A DNA stretch of 13,809 bases, from NCBI GenBank assembly GCA_021199865.1, contig JAJQHG010000007.1, positions 1-13,809 of the forward strand, read 5' to 3'. This document shows positions 1-7,776 of the stretch, one piece after another (the stretch's first letter is position 1; the number at the start of each line of letters is the position of its first letter). A program made the position numbers and the translations under genes. Under the pieces are notes generated by a model. That model was not told the origin of the DNA, ran no database searches, and saw only the letters and a program-made list of their open reading frames with translations. This DNA comes from Methanosphaera sp. Lineage in GTDB: Archaea; Methanobacteriota; Methanobacteria; Methanobacteriales; Methanobacteriaceae.

Positions 1-2050
1 TCCTTATGAATTCTCTGTAATAACACCTGAAATACTAGGAAATGTATATGAATCATTTCTTGGAAAAAAAATTAAAATAGCAAAAAATGAAGTTAAAATT
101 GAAATAAAACCAGAATTATCCAAATCGGGAGGAATTTATTATACGCCACAGTATATCGTAGAATATATAGTTGAAAACACCCTTAGTAAATATCTAAAAA
201 ATATGAGTGTTACACAGGCAAGAAATATTAAAATATTAGATCCCACATGTGGTTCTGGAAGTTTCCTACTTGGAGCTTATAATTATTTACTAAGATGGTA
301 TAAAGAAAAATATTCCCATATGAAAAGACCACCAAAAGGTGTTATTTATACTGGTAGCAAAGAAGAAAAATTCCTTACATTACCCGAAAAACGTAGAATT
401 TTAACAGAACATATTTATGGTGTTGATTTAGATACAGAAGCTGTTGAAGTAACAAAGTTAAGTTTACTACTAAAAGTTTTAGAAAATGAATCTCAACAAG
501 TACTTGGAGATAATCTCTTACCTTATCTAGGTGATAACATTAAGTGTGGCAATAGTCTTGCTGAAACACATGATTTAACACTCACAGATCGAGATAACAT
601 TAAACAAATAAACCCCTTTGACTGGAAAGATGAATTTCCAGAAGTATTTACTAAAGATGAAAATTCAGGATTTGATGTAATAATAGGAAATCCTCCATAC
701 ATACTAGAAAGAACTAATAAAAGTGCTTTTGATGGACTTCGAAATACTGCTTATTACAAAAGTAAAATGGATATTTGGCATTTCTTTGGAACAAAAGCAT
801 TAGATTTAGTAAAAAATAAAGGATTAATCTCATTTATTGCTCCAAGTAATTGGACAACAAGTTATGGAGCATCAATTTTTAGAAAAAAAGTCAGTCAAGA
901 AGCTAAGATATTATCTTTTATAGACTTTGGAGCATACCCAGTTTTTAAAAAAAATAATAAAAATGTTGGAACAAACACCATGATATATCTCATGGAAAAA
1001 ATGACTACAACAAATAATTATAAAACAAAATGTTCACAATTATTAACTAAAGATGTAACTATACATGATGTAAATAAATTTTTACATATACCAGAAAATA
1101 CTGAAGAGAATAACTATCGAAGTTTTACTGCCCCTTTAACCAATAATACATTAGAAGAAGGATTTAGGTTAATGGAGGAAAAAGTAATTAATATTCTTAA
1201 TAACATTGATCAATATAATACAATTACCTTAAATAAAAATGAAGTACGTCAAGGTATTGTATTCCCCCAAGATTATTTAAATAAAGGAAATGCTAAGAAA
1301 TTAAAACGTGATGATGTGGGTGCAGGTATCTTCGTTTTAAGTACTAAAGAAAAGGATGAATTAAATCTTAATTCAAAAGAATTAAAAATAATAAAACCTT
1401 ATTATACAACTACAGAATTGTCACGTTATTTTACTAAAAAAAAGAATGAACAATGGGTTATTTATACTAAAAAAGGAATCAAGTCAGAAATAAAAAAGTA
1501 CCCTCATATTAAAAAACATTTAGATCGATTTAAAACAATTATAACTTCAGATAATAAACCATATGGTTTACATAGAGCCAGAAATGAAAATATTTTTTTA
1601 GGTAATAAAATAATTAGTCTTAGAAAATGTAGTGGAAGACCTCAATTTTCATATGTTGAATTTGATTGTTATGTATCCCAGACATTTAATATAATTAAAA
1701 GCGAAAGATTCAACTTAAAAACCTTAACTGGAATATTAAATTCGGATTTAATATATTTTTGGTTTAAAATGAATGGTAAAAAACAAGGTGAATGTTTACA
1801 AATCGATCAAAAACCATTACAACAAGTCCCAATAAAATATCCTGATTCTAAGATAGAAAAAGAATTAGAGGAACTTGTTGATCAACTACGTATGTTATAT
1901 AGTGAATTGGATACTGCTTTAACTGATGATGAAAAGAGACCAATAAATCAGGAGATAAAATTTATAGAAAACAATATTAATACTATTGTATATGACTTAT
2001 ATAAAATTAGTGAAGATGAAATAGAACTTATTAATAGTCATATTAAATAG
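1..2050 (+). CDS. Type IIG/Eco57I-like adenine-specific DNA methyltransferase with recognition domain, 5' end cut off by window
   Basis: The reading frame is open from base 2 with no start needed, so the gene begins upstream; the ATG at 203 is internal. About 682 residues are visible. Visible residues 1-22 match the helical stretch before the methyltransferase core, and residues 43-57 (GGIYYTPQYIVEYIV) are the hallmark entry to N6-adenine methyltransferases of type I/IIG systems. Motif I (SAM binding) is DPTCGSGSF at visible residues 80-88, and catalytic motif IV is NPPY at 230-233. The C-terminal ~350 residues resemble the TaqI/Eco57I-type target-recognition region, ending in a helical tail. 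By family, such proteins methylate adenine at a specific site and, when an N-terminal nuclease is present, also cut; that end is not visible, so a solitary methyltransferase is possible. The stop overlaps the thpR Shine-Dalgarno. Composition is clearly more AT-rich than the genes that follow, suggesting acquisition. Confidence 0.9.
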   Translation, partial: PYEFSVITPEILGNVYESFLGKKIKIAKNEVKIEIKPELSKSGGIYYTPQYIVEYIVENTLSKYLKNMSVTQARNIKILDPTCGSGSFLLGAYNYLLRWYKEKYSHMKRPPKGVIYTGSKEEKFLTLPEKRRILTEHIYGVDLDTEAVEVTKLSLLLKVLENESQQVLGDNLLPYLGDNIKCGNSLAETHDLTLTDRDNIKQINPFDWKDEFPEVFTKDENSGFDVIIGNPPYILERTNKSAFDGLRNTAYYKSKMDIWHFFGTKALDLVKNKGLISFIAPSNWTTSYGASIFRKKVSQEAKILSFIDFGAYPVFKKNNKNVGTNTMIYLMEKMTTTNNYKTKCSQLLTKDVTIHDVNKFLHIPENTEENNYRSFTAPLTNNTLEEGFRLMEEKVINILNNIDQYNTITLNKNEVRQGIVFPQDYLNKGNAKKLKRDDVGAGIFVLSTKEKDELNLNSKELKIIKPYYTTTELSRYFTKKKNEQWVIYTKKGIKSEIKKYPHIKKHLDRFKTIITSDNKPYGLHRARNENIFLGNKIISLRKCSGRPQFSYVEFDCYVSQTFNIIKSERFNLKTLTGILNSDLIYFWFKMNGKKQGECLQIDQKPLQQVPIKYPDSKIEKELEELVDQLRMLYSELDTALTDDEKRPINQEIKFIENNINTIVYDLYKISEDEIELINSHIK

Positions 2051-2061
2051 GAGGATATCTT

Positions 2062-2619
2062 ATGCGTGTATTTCTAGCTATTGATATAGAAAACTACTTG
2101 AAAAATGATATATTAGAAACACAGGAAATACTTAAATCAACAGATTCTGCTCGTATAAAGCTTGTTGAAGAGGATAACATACACCTTACAATGAAGTTTT
2201 TTGGAGATGTAACTGACACTAAACTAGAGGAAATCATGGATACAATAGATTATGTTAAGGATGAATATGATCCCTATAACATGAAGCTATCACGTGTAGG
2301 TGCATTTCCTAACATTAAGCGTCCACGTGTAATCTGGATTGGATGTCATGATAAAGAGAAGATGACAAGTGACCTTATGCAGAACTTGGATTTTAACTTT
2401 GAGAAGATAGGTTTTGACTTAGAGCGTAGCTATACACCACACATAACTATTGGTCGAGTAAAACAAACCTATGATGATAATAGATTAAGAGAATTATTAA
2501 AGGATATTGAGTCTACATATTATGGTGATATGGAGGTACATAAGTTAACACTAAAGTCTAGTGAACTAACACCTAATGGACCCATATATGATACAATAGA
2601 AGAATTTAGTTTAATGTAG
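2062..2619 (+). CDS. thpR: RNA 2',3'-cyclic phosphodiesterase (2'-5' RNA ligase family)
   Basis: A 185-residue protein of the LigT/ThpR 2H phosphoesterase family. The two catalytic HxT signatures are visible: H41-L-T43 in NIHLTMKFFG and H127-I-T129 in TPHITIGRV, with the N-terminal strand MRVFLAIDI typical of the family. Family members hydrolyse 2',3'-cyclic phosphate ends of RNA and can join 2'-5' ends in vitro; the cellular substrate in archaea is thought to be tRNA-derived. The start is set by a strong site (TAGGAGG) seven bases before ATG 2062, which overlaps the stop of the upstream methyltransferase. ubiX follows after 9 nt. In other archaea thpR is often found beside cca; here two cofactor genes lie between them. 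Confidence 0.93.
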   Translation: MRVFLAIDIENYLKNDILETQEILKSTDSARIKLVEEDNIHLTMKFFGDVTDTKLEEIMDTIDYVKDEYDPYNMKLSRVGAFPNIKRPRVIWIGCHDKEKMTSDLMQNLDFNFEKIGFDLERSYTPHITIGRVKQTYDDNRLRELLKDIESTYYGDMEVHKLTLKSSELTPNGPIYDTIEEFSLM

Positions 2620-2628
2620 GATGATTAT

Positions 2629-3183
2629 ATGAGGATAGTTGTAGCAATAACTGGTGCTAGTGGTGTAATCTATGGTATAAGATTACTAGAACAATTAAAT
2701 AGCCATGATATTGAAACACACCTAGTTATATCCCATGTTGCAATGGATATAATTGAATATGAGACAGATTACAGTATAAGTGATGTTTATAGTATGGCTA
2801 GTTATCACTATGATGAGAATGACTTGAATGCAGTTATTAATAGTGGATCATTCAGTTTTGATGCTACAATTATAATCCCATGTAGTATGAAGACACTCTC
2901 TGCTGTAAGTAATGGTTATGGAGATACTGCAATAACACGTGCAGCTGATGTATGCCTAAAGGAGAGACGTAAACTAGTAATTGTTCCACGTGAGACTCCT
3001 CTTAGAACAGTACACTTAGAGAATATGACTAATCTTAGTCGTGAAGGAGCAGTTATTCTACCAGCAATGCCTGGATTCTATCATAAGCCTGAGAGTATAT
3101 CTGACCAGGTAGACTTTATTGTTGGTAAGATATTTGACTTGTTAGGTATTGATAACAAGTTATTTACTAAATGGGGTCAATAA
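2629..3183 (+). CDS. ubiX: Flavin prenyltransferase UbiX
   Basis: A 184-residue flavoprotein of the UbiX/Pad1 family, normal full length. Seen directly: an N-terminal Rossmann-like FMN-binding start (ITGASGVIYG, residues 8-17), the central SMKTLSAVSNGYGD segment near residues 86-99, and the conserved PRETPL and LPAMPGFY motifs that line the FMN/dimethylallyl-phosphate pocket. The enzyme makes prenylated FMN, the cofactor of UbiD-type decarboxylases. Methanogens lack ubiquinone; by established knowledge the archaeal mevalonate route uses a UbiD-like anhydromevalonate-phosphate decarboxylase, so lipid synthesis is the likely client (inference here). The start ATG 2629 follows an AGGATG site that overlaps the thpR stop, indicating one transcript. 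cbiT follows after 38 nt. Confidence 0.95.
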   Translation: MRIVVAITGASGVIYGIRLLEQLNSHDIETHLVISHVAMDIIEYETDYSISDVYSMASYHYDENDLNAVINSGSFSFDATIIIPCSMKTLSAVSNGYGDTAITRAADVCLKERRKLVIVPRETPLRTVHLENMTNLSREGAVILPAMPGFYHKPESISDQVDFIVGKIFDLLGIDNKLFTKWGQ

Positions 3184-3221
3184 TAATATATAACAGAGAT
3201 TGTATTAAGGAGGCTACTATA

Positions 3222-3800
3222 ATGATATATTTCGAAATTACACCAGACGATGAATTTATTAAGACGGATAAAGTTCCAGGACCTACAAAGGAGGAAATAA
3301 GAGCATTAGTAATTAGTAAGACACACCTTACAGATGAGGATGTTGTTGTTGATGTAGGTTGTGGTACAGGCGGTTTAACAGTTGAATTTGCAAAACGTGT
3401 TAAGAGTGTTTACAGTATAGATATGAATCCTGATGCAATTGCCACAACACGTAAAAACCTTGAGAAGTTCGGCTTAACACATAAGGTTGAATTAATAGAG
3501 GAGGAAGGATATAAGGCACTTGATGATATTGAGGATTTCACTAAACTAGTTATTGGTGGTAGTGGGGGAAACCTTGAGAACATTATAAGAGAAGGATATA
3601 TTAAGCTACCAGTAGGTGGACGTATAATCATAACATCTATTGTACTAGAAACAGCAACTGAAAGTGTACGTGTACTAAAAGAGTTAGGATCAGAGCCTGA
3701 AGTAGTTAACTTTAATGTGTCTAAGGGAACAGTCCTTGATCGTGGAGTAATGATGAAGGCACTAAATCCTATAACAATCATTAGTGCAAAGAAGATATAG
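3222..3800 (+). CDS. cbiT: Cobalt-precorrin-6B C15-methyltransferase (decarboxylating) CbiT
   Basis: A 192-residue SAM-dependent methyltransferase. The start ATG 3222 was chosen because AAGGAGG at 3207-3213 lies eight bases before it and the protein then begins MIYFEITPDDEFIK; a longer frame from 3171 would overlap ubiX and lacks such a site. CbiT hallmarks are the N-terminal PGPTKEEIRAL segment (residues 19-29), the SAM motif D44-VGCGTGG (44-51), acidic residue D65 or so in YSIDMNP, and the later GGSGGNLENII loop. It methylates C15 and decarboxylates the C12 acetate side chain in anaerobic corrin synthesis. Methanogens need cobamides for the Mtr complex and, in Methanosphaera, for methanol-specific corrinoid protein. 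It is probably transcribed with ubiX, and a T-rich terminator candidate follows. Confidence 0.94.
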   Translation: MIYFEITPDDEFIKTDKVPGPTKEEIRALVISKTHLTDEDVVVDVGCGTGGLTVEFAKRVKSVYSIDMNPDAIATTRKNLEKFGLTHKVELIEEEGYKALDDIEDFTKLVIGGSGGNLENIIREGYIKLPVGGRIIITSIVLETATESVRVLKELGSEPEVVNFNVSKGTVLDRGVMMKALNPITIISAKKI

Positions 3801-3805
3801 AAATG

Positions 3806-3845
3806 GAGTATTGATTATACTCTTATTCTCCTCCCAACTATTTTT
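3806..3845 (+). terminator. Candidate terminator after cbiT
   Basis: Six bases after the cbiT stop there is a short inverted repeat, GAGTAT (3806-3811), loop TGATT, ATACTC (3817-3822). It is followed by a pyrimidine-rich stretch ending in CTCCCAACTATTTTT (T-run 3841-3845). The same order, ACTCTT...CTCCCA...CTATTTTT, recurs after the gene ending at 12846, which supports a shared terminator type. Archaeal termination needs mainly the T-tract; the hairpin may be incidental. The T-run here is short, so readthrough into cca is possible. Confidence 0.45.
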
Positions 3846-3857
3846 AAATTTATACTT

Positions 3858-3863
3858 GGTGAT
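3858..3863 (+). promoter_or_regulatory. Shine-Dalgarno site of cca, implying a non-ATG start
   Basis: GGTGAT matches the 3' part of the full GGAGGTGAT anti-16S sequence. It lies four bases before an in-frame ATT at 3868, the same spacing as the GGTGAT-N4-GTG start of priS in this window. It overlaps the in-frame GTG at 3859 and follows the TTG at 3856, so those codons cannot be served by this site. Confidence 0.4.
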
Positions 3864-5226
3864 TCATATTTACAATGATATACTAGATGAGATTAAACCT
3901 TCAGATACACAAAGAAAAAATATGTTAGATTTCTCTAATAAGTTAATGGATATTATTACTAGTTATGCTAGTAGTCAGGGTATTAATATCACATGTCATC
4001 TTGTTGGATCTATGGCTAAGAAAACATCCCTGGTAAATAAGGCAGATATTGATATATTCATGGCATTTAGTCTAGACTGCCCACCAGAGGATCTAAAAAA
4101 GTATGGCCTAGAGTTTGGAAGACATGCAATAGAAACTATGAATGCTAAGTCACAGCTACGTTTTGCTTCACACCCCTATATTACAGGACTATTTGATGAC
4201 TATGAGGTTGACTTTGTACCATGCTACAAGATTAGTGATGCTAGCCAGCTAAGATCAGCTGTTGATAGAACAATACTACACACTGAGTATATACAAAGTC
4301 ATATGAGTGACTCTGAGGCTGATGAAGTACTATTATTAAAGAAGTTCATGTCCTCAGTTAATACGTATGGTGCTAACTATAAGGTTAGTGGATTCTCAGG
4401 TTATCTATGTGAACTACTAATATTAAGGTATAAATCATTTGATAATGTTATAAGAGAGGCTGCAACTAATTGGTCTGAAGGTGTAGAGATAGATCTAGAG
4501 AATTATGGTACATGTGGTAATTATAGTGATCCAATGATTGTAATTGATCCAACAGATGCTAATCGTAATGTTGCTGCTGCTCTAACTATTGATAAGTTCT
4601 CAGAGTTTATTATTGCAGCAAGAAATTACCTTGATAATCCTAGTAGAGAATATTTTAGTAAACATATTATTAATACATCAAAGGATGAGCTAAGTAATGC
4701 ATTCATTGAGCGTGGTACTAGTACATATGTATTAAAGTGTCAGCTTGAACACTTACCAACAGATGTTATTTATCCACAGATTAATAAGACTACCAATTCC
4801 CTGGAGCGTGTGTCTAGAGGATATGATTTTAGTGTGATTGGTACTAGGTACTACATGGATGATAATGATGTGATGTATATTATCATAGAATATGAAACAA
4901 GTAGTCTTTCAAACATTAAGATACATAATGGTCCAAGAATCGATGATGTAAAAAATAGTAACAACTTTAAGAATAAATATCCTGATAGTTATATTCATAA
5001 AAACAGGTTGCAGACCATAAAAAATAGGAAATATAGTGATGTCATGTGTATGCTTAGGAGTATTCTAAAAAAGGAAAATATGAGTATATTAAAGCTAGGA
5101 AAGAATGTTAAAGAATCCCTAATAGATAACTATGAAATATATAGTATCCATGAGTTTATAAAAAAAGAAGAAGATTTAGATGAAGTATACTTATACCTAC
5201 ATCCAACATATGAGTTAAGTAGATAG
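3859..5226 (+). CDS. cca: CCA tRNA nucleotidyltransferase (archaeal class I)
   Basis: About 455 residues counted from GTG 3859, the usual length for archaeal CCA-adding enzymes, which add CCA to tRNA 3' ends without a template. The nucleotidyltransferase core shows VGSMAKKTS (G50-S51) followed by the metal-binding pair D63-I-D65, a third acid in YEVDFVPCYKI, and the conserved SAVDRT and KVSGFSGYLCELLI segments of class I enzymes. The true start is uncertain. The frame is open upstream to GTG 3784 inside cbiT, but those extra residues are hydrophobic, unlike the family, and cover the terminator candidate. Candidates are TTG 3856, GTG 3859 and ATT 3868; no in-frame ATG exists near the N-terminus. 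The last one gives a start reading (M)YNDILDEIKPS that fits the family best. The stop codon directly abuts that of priS on the other strand. Confidence 0.93.
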   Translation: MIHIYNDILDEIKPSDTQRKNMLDFSNKLMDIITSYASSQGINITCHLVGSMAKKTSLVNKADIDIFMAFSLDCPPEDLKKYGLEFGRHAIETMNAKSQLRFASHPYITGLFDDYEVDFVPCYKISDASQLRSAVDRTILHTEYIQSHMSDSEADEVLLLKKFMSSVNTYGANYKVSGFSGYLCELLILRYKSFDNVIREAATNWSEGVEIDLENYGTCGNYSDPMIVIDPTDANRNVAAALTIDKFSEFIIAARNYLDNPSREYFSKHIINTSKDELSNAFIERGTSTYVLKCQLEHLPTDVIYPQINKTTNSLERVSRGYDFSVIGTRYYMDDNDVMYIIIEYETSSLSNIKIHNGPRIDDVKNSNNFKNKYPDSYIHKNRLQTIKNRKYSDVMCMLRSILKKENMSILKLGKNVKESLIDNYEIYSIHEFIKKEEDLDEVYLYLHPTYELSR

Positions 5227-6198
5227 TTATTTACGATCATACACAAATTCTGGTACAGCATCATCAAATGGGTCAAATGTCTCAATATTCTTTATAAGTG
5301 TTGACTTCATACTAACCTTAGAATGCAGGGTAGATGGAAGTCTAAGTATACGTTTTAAATCAATAGATACCTTAGTATCAGTTATACCCATATTAATACG
5401 ACTTATAGCATTCATCAAGTCATTAATACGTCTTGGTCCTATCTTAGCAATAAATGGACCCCAATAGTCAAACTCTGATAGTAGTGACCTATACTTTAAG
5501 GTATCGAGTAATAATTTCCTATTCACATCTATTTTTGTATCCTTTGTTAAGTGATCAATTGAATACCTAGACCATTTAATAAAGTTTTTTGGATATCCAT
5601 AGGGTATTGATGATGGTTTAAGCTTTGTAGCATCACTACTAGTATTAATCTGTGGAATCTTTGCTCCAACAATGTATTGAACAATATCACCCCTAAGATC
5701 ACTGGATGCCTCCATAACATTCTCATCAAGTACTCTTACATGGTATCCTCTACCAGAGTAGACCATGTTAATATTATGTAGTCCTAGATCAGATTTGAGT
5801 GTATCATTAATCATTAATACTATGTCCTTTGCCTGATTGAGACATTTATCACATACTTGTCCTTCACTACATTCACATGTACGTACAGGTATATCCTTAG
5901 CATCAACATCAAATACTAGCTCTGACATCTGCCAACCTTCACGTCTTTGAGGCTTATTATAGTATGCTACTGATACATATGCTGCAAATGGCTGTTTTAC
6001 CTTGATAAATCGTCCAAGATGTAATCCATCCCTAAATACTTTATATCTATCATTTGGTCCATTACCTATATGATCAAACCCAAACTCACGACTAGTGATT
6101 GATTCTGTGATAAAGTCTGGGATATCCTTATAATTCCACTCCTCCTTATAGAAGATTTTTCTTTCATACTTTGTTGCAGGTTTTAATTCAATCTCCAC
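5227..6198 (-). CDS. priS: DNA primase small (catalytic) subunit PriS
   Basis: A 323-residue archaeo-eukaryotic primase catalytic subunit that makes RNA/DNA primers with PriL. The catalytic metal acids are D97 and D99 in [10 protein letters not shown] and D280 in [16 protein letters not shown] zinc knuckle follows the first pair (C108, C110, C116, C119). The SGRGYHVRV segment (148-156) and the LPSTLH block are family-specific. I chose the GTG at 6198 because GGTGAT (6203-6208) lies four bases upstream of it on this strand; the longer frame to 6246 adds a hydrophobic, non-family N-terminus and lies inside priL. The start overlaps the priL end by 11 nt in another frame, implying translational coupling and stoichiometric production. 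Its stop touches the cca stop with no gap. Confidence 0.95.
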   Translation of the reverse strand: MEIELKPATKYERKIFYKEEWNYKDIPDFITESITSREFGFDHIGNGPNDRYKVFRDGLHLGRFIKVKQPFAAYVSVAYYNKPQRREGWQMSELVFDVDAKDIPVRTCECSEGQVCDKCLNQAKDIVLMINDTLKSDLGLHNINMVYSGRGYHVRVLDENVMEASSDLRGDIVQYIVGAKIPQINTSSDATKLKPSSIPYGYPKNFIKWSRYSIDHLTKDTKIDVNRKLLLDTLKYRSLLSEFDYWGPFIAKIGPRRINDLMNAISRINMGITDTKVSIDLKRILRLPSTLHSKVSMKSTLIKNIETFDPFDDAVPEFVYDRK

Positions 6199-7534
6199 TA
6201 TTATCACCACTAGTATTAGTATTCTGTTGTTTTGATTGTATAGCACGCATCCTGTTATAGTATGTTAGTGGATTTCCTATCTTCTTACAATCCTTACATG
6301 GTATGCATAGGTTTGGTAGGTGTAGTTTTATTTTTTCACAACTCATTGGTGTATACCAACGTGTTTGTCCCTCATTTTCTATTTGTAGGCTATCATGCAT
6401 TCCAAAACCTAGTTTTGAGTTAATATTAATCTTCTCTTGTGGCTGATCCTTAAATAGGGGTGGTCTACAATTGTTTGCTGCCTCATATATTAGGGGTATT
6501 ACCTCACTATTTGTAATGTCAAGGTTAGTATCTACATCTGAGACTTTAATTGTTTGTCCTTCTAGCTTAAATACTCCTGGATATAATCGGGCATATGATA
6601 TGAATGGTGTTAGAAATAGTACTATTGCATCGTTTCTTCCACCACTCTTTATTCCCTCCATACACTTCTTTACACATGGTGGGAATGCATCCATGTTGAA
6701 TGGTACTGGTTGATTATCACTTGTTCTATTTGTAGCTGATCCAAACTTAGCTATTTGTACCTCTTTTTGTATGTCTTTTAGGCTTTGGGCAATATCTGTC
6801 ATAATAGGATTTGGTTCTACCATACGATCAGACATTGCCTCTACATTTTCTATGTACTGCTTGGTGTAGAACATTATTGTACTCTTTATTAGTTTTATTT
6901 TCAAGTCTAGTCCACATGTTGCATTATATAGGCTTTGTGGATTCCTATGCTCTATCATGTGTGCATATTCATTATGGAAGTCCTCGTATTCTATTATTAT
7001 ACGTCCATTAGAGAGTATTAGTTCATCAAGATTTATTTCACCTATTTCTAGTACATCCTTTATATCATACCAGTATAAGTTGTTAGTATCATATAGTTGG
7101 CTTAATGTTTCTCTAATATAGATTTCCTGGTAGTTATTTGGTTCACTTCGTAGTCTATCTAGTCTCTGGGAGATTAATTCTCCCTCTAGGTTTATCATTA
7201 TGTTTGCCTCATGACTATCACTACCATAGCCTATTGCTATAGCTTGACATAATAGGTAGAATGATACTACATCATATTCATAGATATCAGAGTCAAATAG
7301 GTATCTATACTTTTTCTCATCATAGTTGTCTGTATTTCTTAGTTGATACCATTCATACTTGGATATTGATAGATCTTTTATTGTTGTTGGTATGTCAAAT
7401 TGTTGATTACCAGAGTATTTGATTATGTTTATTAGGTCTTCATTATATTTGTCTATTGAGTCAATTTGTCCTAGACGGCTTACAATCTCTTTAGCATCAG
7501 TGCTAAATGGGTTTACAAATGATGTTTTTATCAT
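6188..7534 (-). CDS. priL: DNA primase large subunit PriL
   Basis: The regulatory, iron-sulfur subunit of archaeal primase, about 448 residues, partner of the overlapping priS. The N-terminal part (beginning [11 protein letters not shown]) is helical. The C-terminal Fe-S domain shows spaced cysteines: PPC near residue 287, NNC near 355, SCEKI near 398, and LCIPCKDC near 409-416, followed by the family-typical NPLTYY. By family knowledge four such cysteines hold a 4Fe-4S cluster needed for primer initiation. I see eight cysteines in this stretch (including a second in VKKC), so which four bind is not certain. The start is ambiguous: ATG 7534 gives a family-like N-terminus, while ATG 7558 would add eight residues; neither has a Shine-Dalgarno site. 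Transcribed divergently from metG. Confidence 0.92.
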   Translation of the reverse strand: MIKTSFVNPFSTDAKEIVSRLGQIDSIDKYNEDLINIIKYSGNQQFDIPTTIKDLSISKYEWYQLRNTDNYDEKKYRYLFDSDIYEYDVVSFYLLCQAIAIGYGSDSHEANIMINLEGELISQRLDRLRSEPNNYQEIYIRETLSQLYDTNNLYWYDIKDVLEIGEINLDELILSNGRIIIEYEDFHNEYAHMIEHRNPQSLYNATCGLDLKIKLIKSTIMFYTKQYIENVEAMSDRMVEPNPIMTDIAQSLKDIQKEVQIAKFGSATNRTSDNQPVPFNMDAFPPCVKKCMEGIKSGGRNDAIVLFLTPFISYARLYPGVFKLEGQTIKVSDVDTNLDITNSEVIPLIYEAANNCRPPLFKDQPQEKININSKLGFGMHDSLQIENEGQTRWYTPMSCEKIKLHLPNLCIPCKDCKKIGNPLTYYNRMRAIQSKQQNTNTSGDNSGD

Positions 7535-7584
7535 GATGTTTATATATCTGTGTGTCATGTTTGTAATAATTTAGTATAAGAAGT

Positions 7585-7630
7585 TTGCAAGAAAGTCTAG
7601 AAACATTTATATTTTCACTAGTTTTATAAA
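7585..7630 (+). repeat. Imperfect direct repeat, copy A, in priL-metG promoter region
   Basis: Copy A reads TTGCAA (7585-7590), five variable bases, TCTAGAAA (7596-7603), then TTATATT (7607-7613), CTAGT (7618-7622) and TTTATAAA (7623-7630). The same blocks in the same order occur in copy B starting 57 bases later, with small gaps between blocks. The TATA-like block inside suggests a duplicated promoter plus operator. Confidence 0.65.
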
Positions 7631-7641
7631 AAAGATGTATA

Positions 7642-7683
7642 TTGCAATAATTTCTAGAAATCTTATATTCCTAGTAAAATAAA
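7642..7683 (+). repeat. Imperfect direct repeat, copy B, with a 12-base palindrome
   Basis: Copy B reads TTGCAA (7642-7647), five variable bases, TCTAGAAA (7653-7660), TTATATT (7663-7669), CTAGT (7671-7675) and AAAATAAA (7676-7683). In this copy the CTAG block extends to a perfect palindrome, ATTTCTAGAAAT (7650-7661), a plausible dimeric protein-binding site. In copy A only the right half of the palindrome is kept. Confidence 0.65.
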
Positions 7684-7731
7684 TATTCTATTAAAAACAA
7701 ATATTATTAATAATAACTAACTACGATACAT

Positions 7732-7749
7732 ACTAGGAGAAAACCTAGT
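7732..7749 (+). promoter_or_regulatory. Short hairpin in metG leader
   Basis: ACTAGG (7732-7737), loop AGAAAA, CCTAGT (7744-7749) form a six-base-pair perfect stem, 27 bases before the metG ATG and upstream of its GGAG site. If transcription starts near either TATA-like block, this lies in the 5' untranslated leader. It could also be a DNA operator. Six base pairs in AT-rich DNA can arise by chance. Confidence 0.4.
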
Positions 7750-7776
7750 TCAAATTAAAAAGTGGAGAATAAATTA

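Larger units (their letters stand above)
7559..7776. promoter_or_regulatory. Divergent priL-metG intergenic region
   Basis: This 218-nt AT-rich stretch contains no gene that I can support, no tRNA and no long ORF. It must hold promoters for both priL (-) and metG (+). TATA-like blocks are TTATATT at 7607-7613 and 7663-7669, readable on either strand. CTAG occurs six times between 7597 and 7748, far more than this composition would give by chance. A duplicated element and a leader hairpin are listed separately. Confidence 0.7.

Noticed and set aside
203..205. ATG at 203 as the start of the methyltransferase
   Set aside because: The frame is open to the window edge and the upstream residues contain the conserved GGIYYTPQYIV block, so the ATG is internal.
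3410..3781. Antisense reading frame opposite cbiT
   Set aside because: No recognisable protein pattern; the + strand encodes clear CbiT motifs.
3784..3858. Long N-terminal extension of cca from GTG 3784
   Set aside because: It overlaps the end of cbiT, encodes a hydrophobic stretch unlike the family, and spans the terminator candidate.
6199..6246. Extended priS start at 6246
   Set aside because: It lies inside priL, adds a hydrophobic leader, and the GGTGAT site points to GTG 6198.
7559..7776. Replication origin near the primase genes
   Set aside because: The region is AT-rich with repeats, but no Cdc6/Orc1 gene or recognisable origin-recognition box is seen; a promoter role is simpler.
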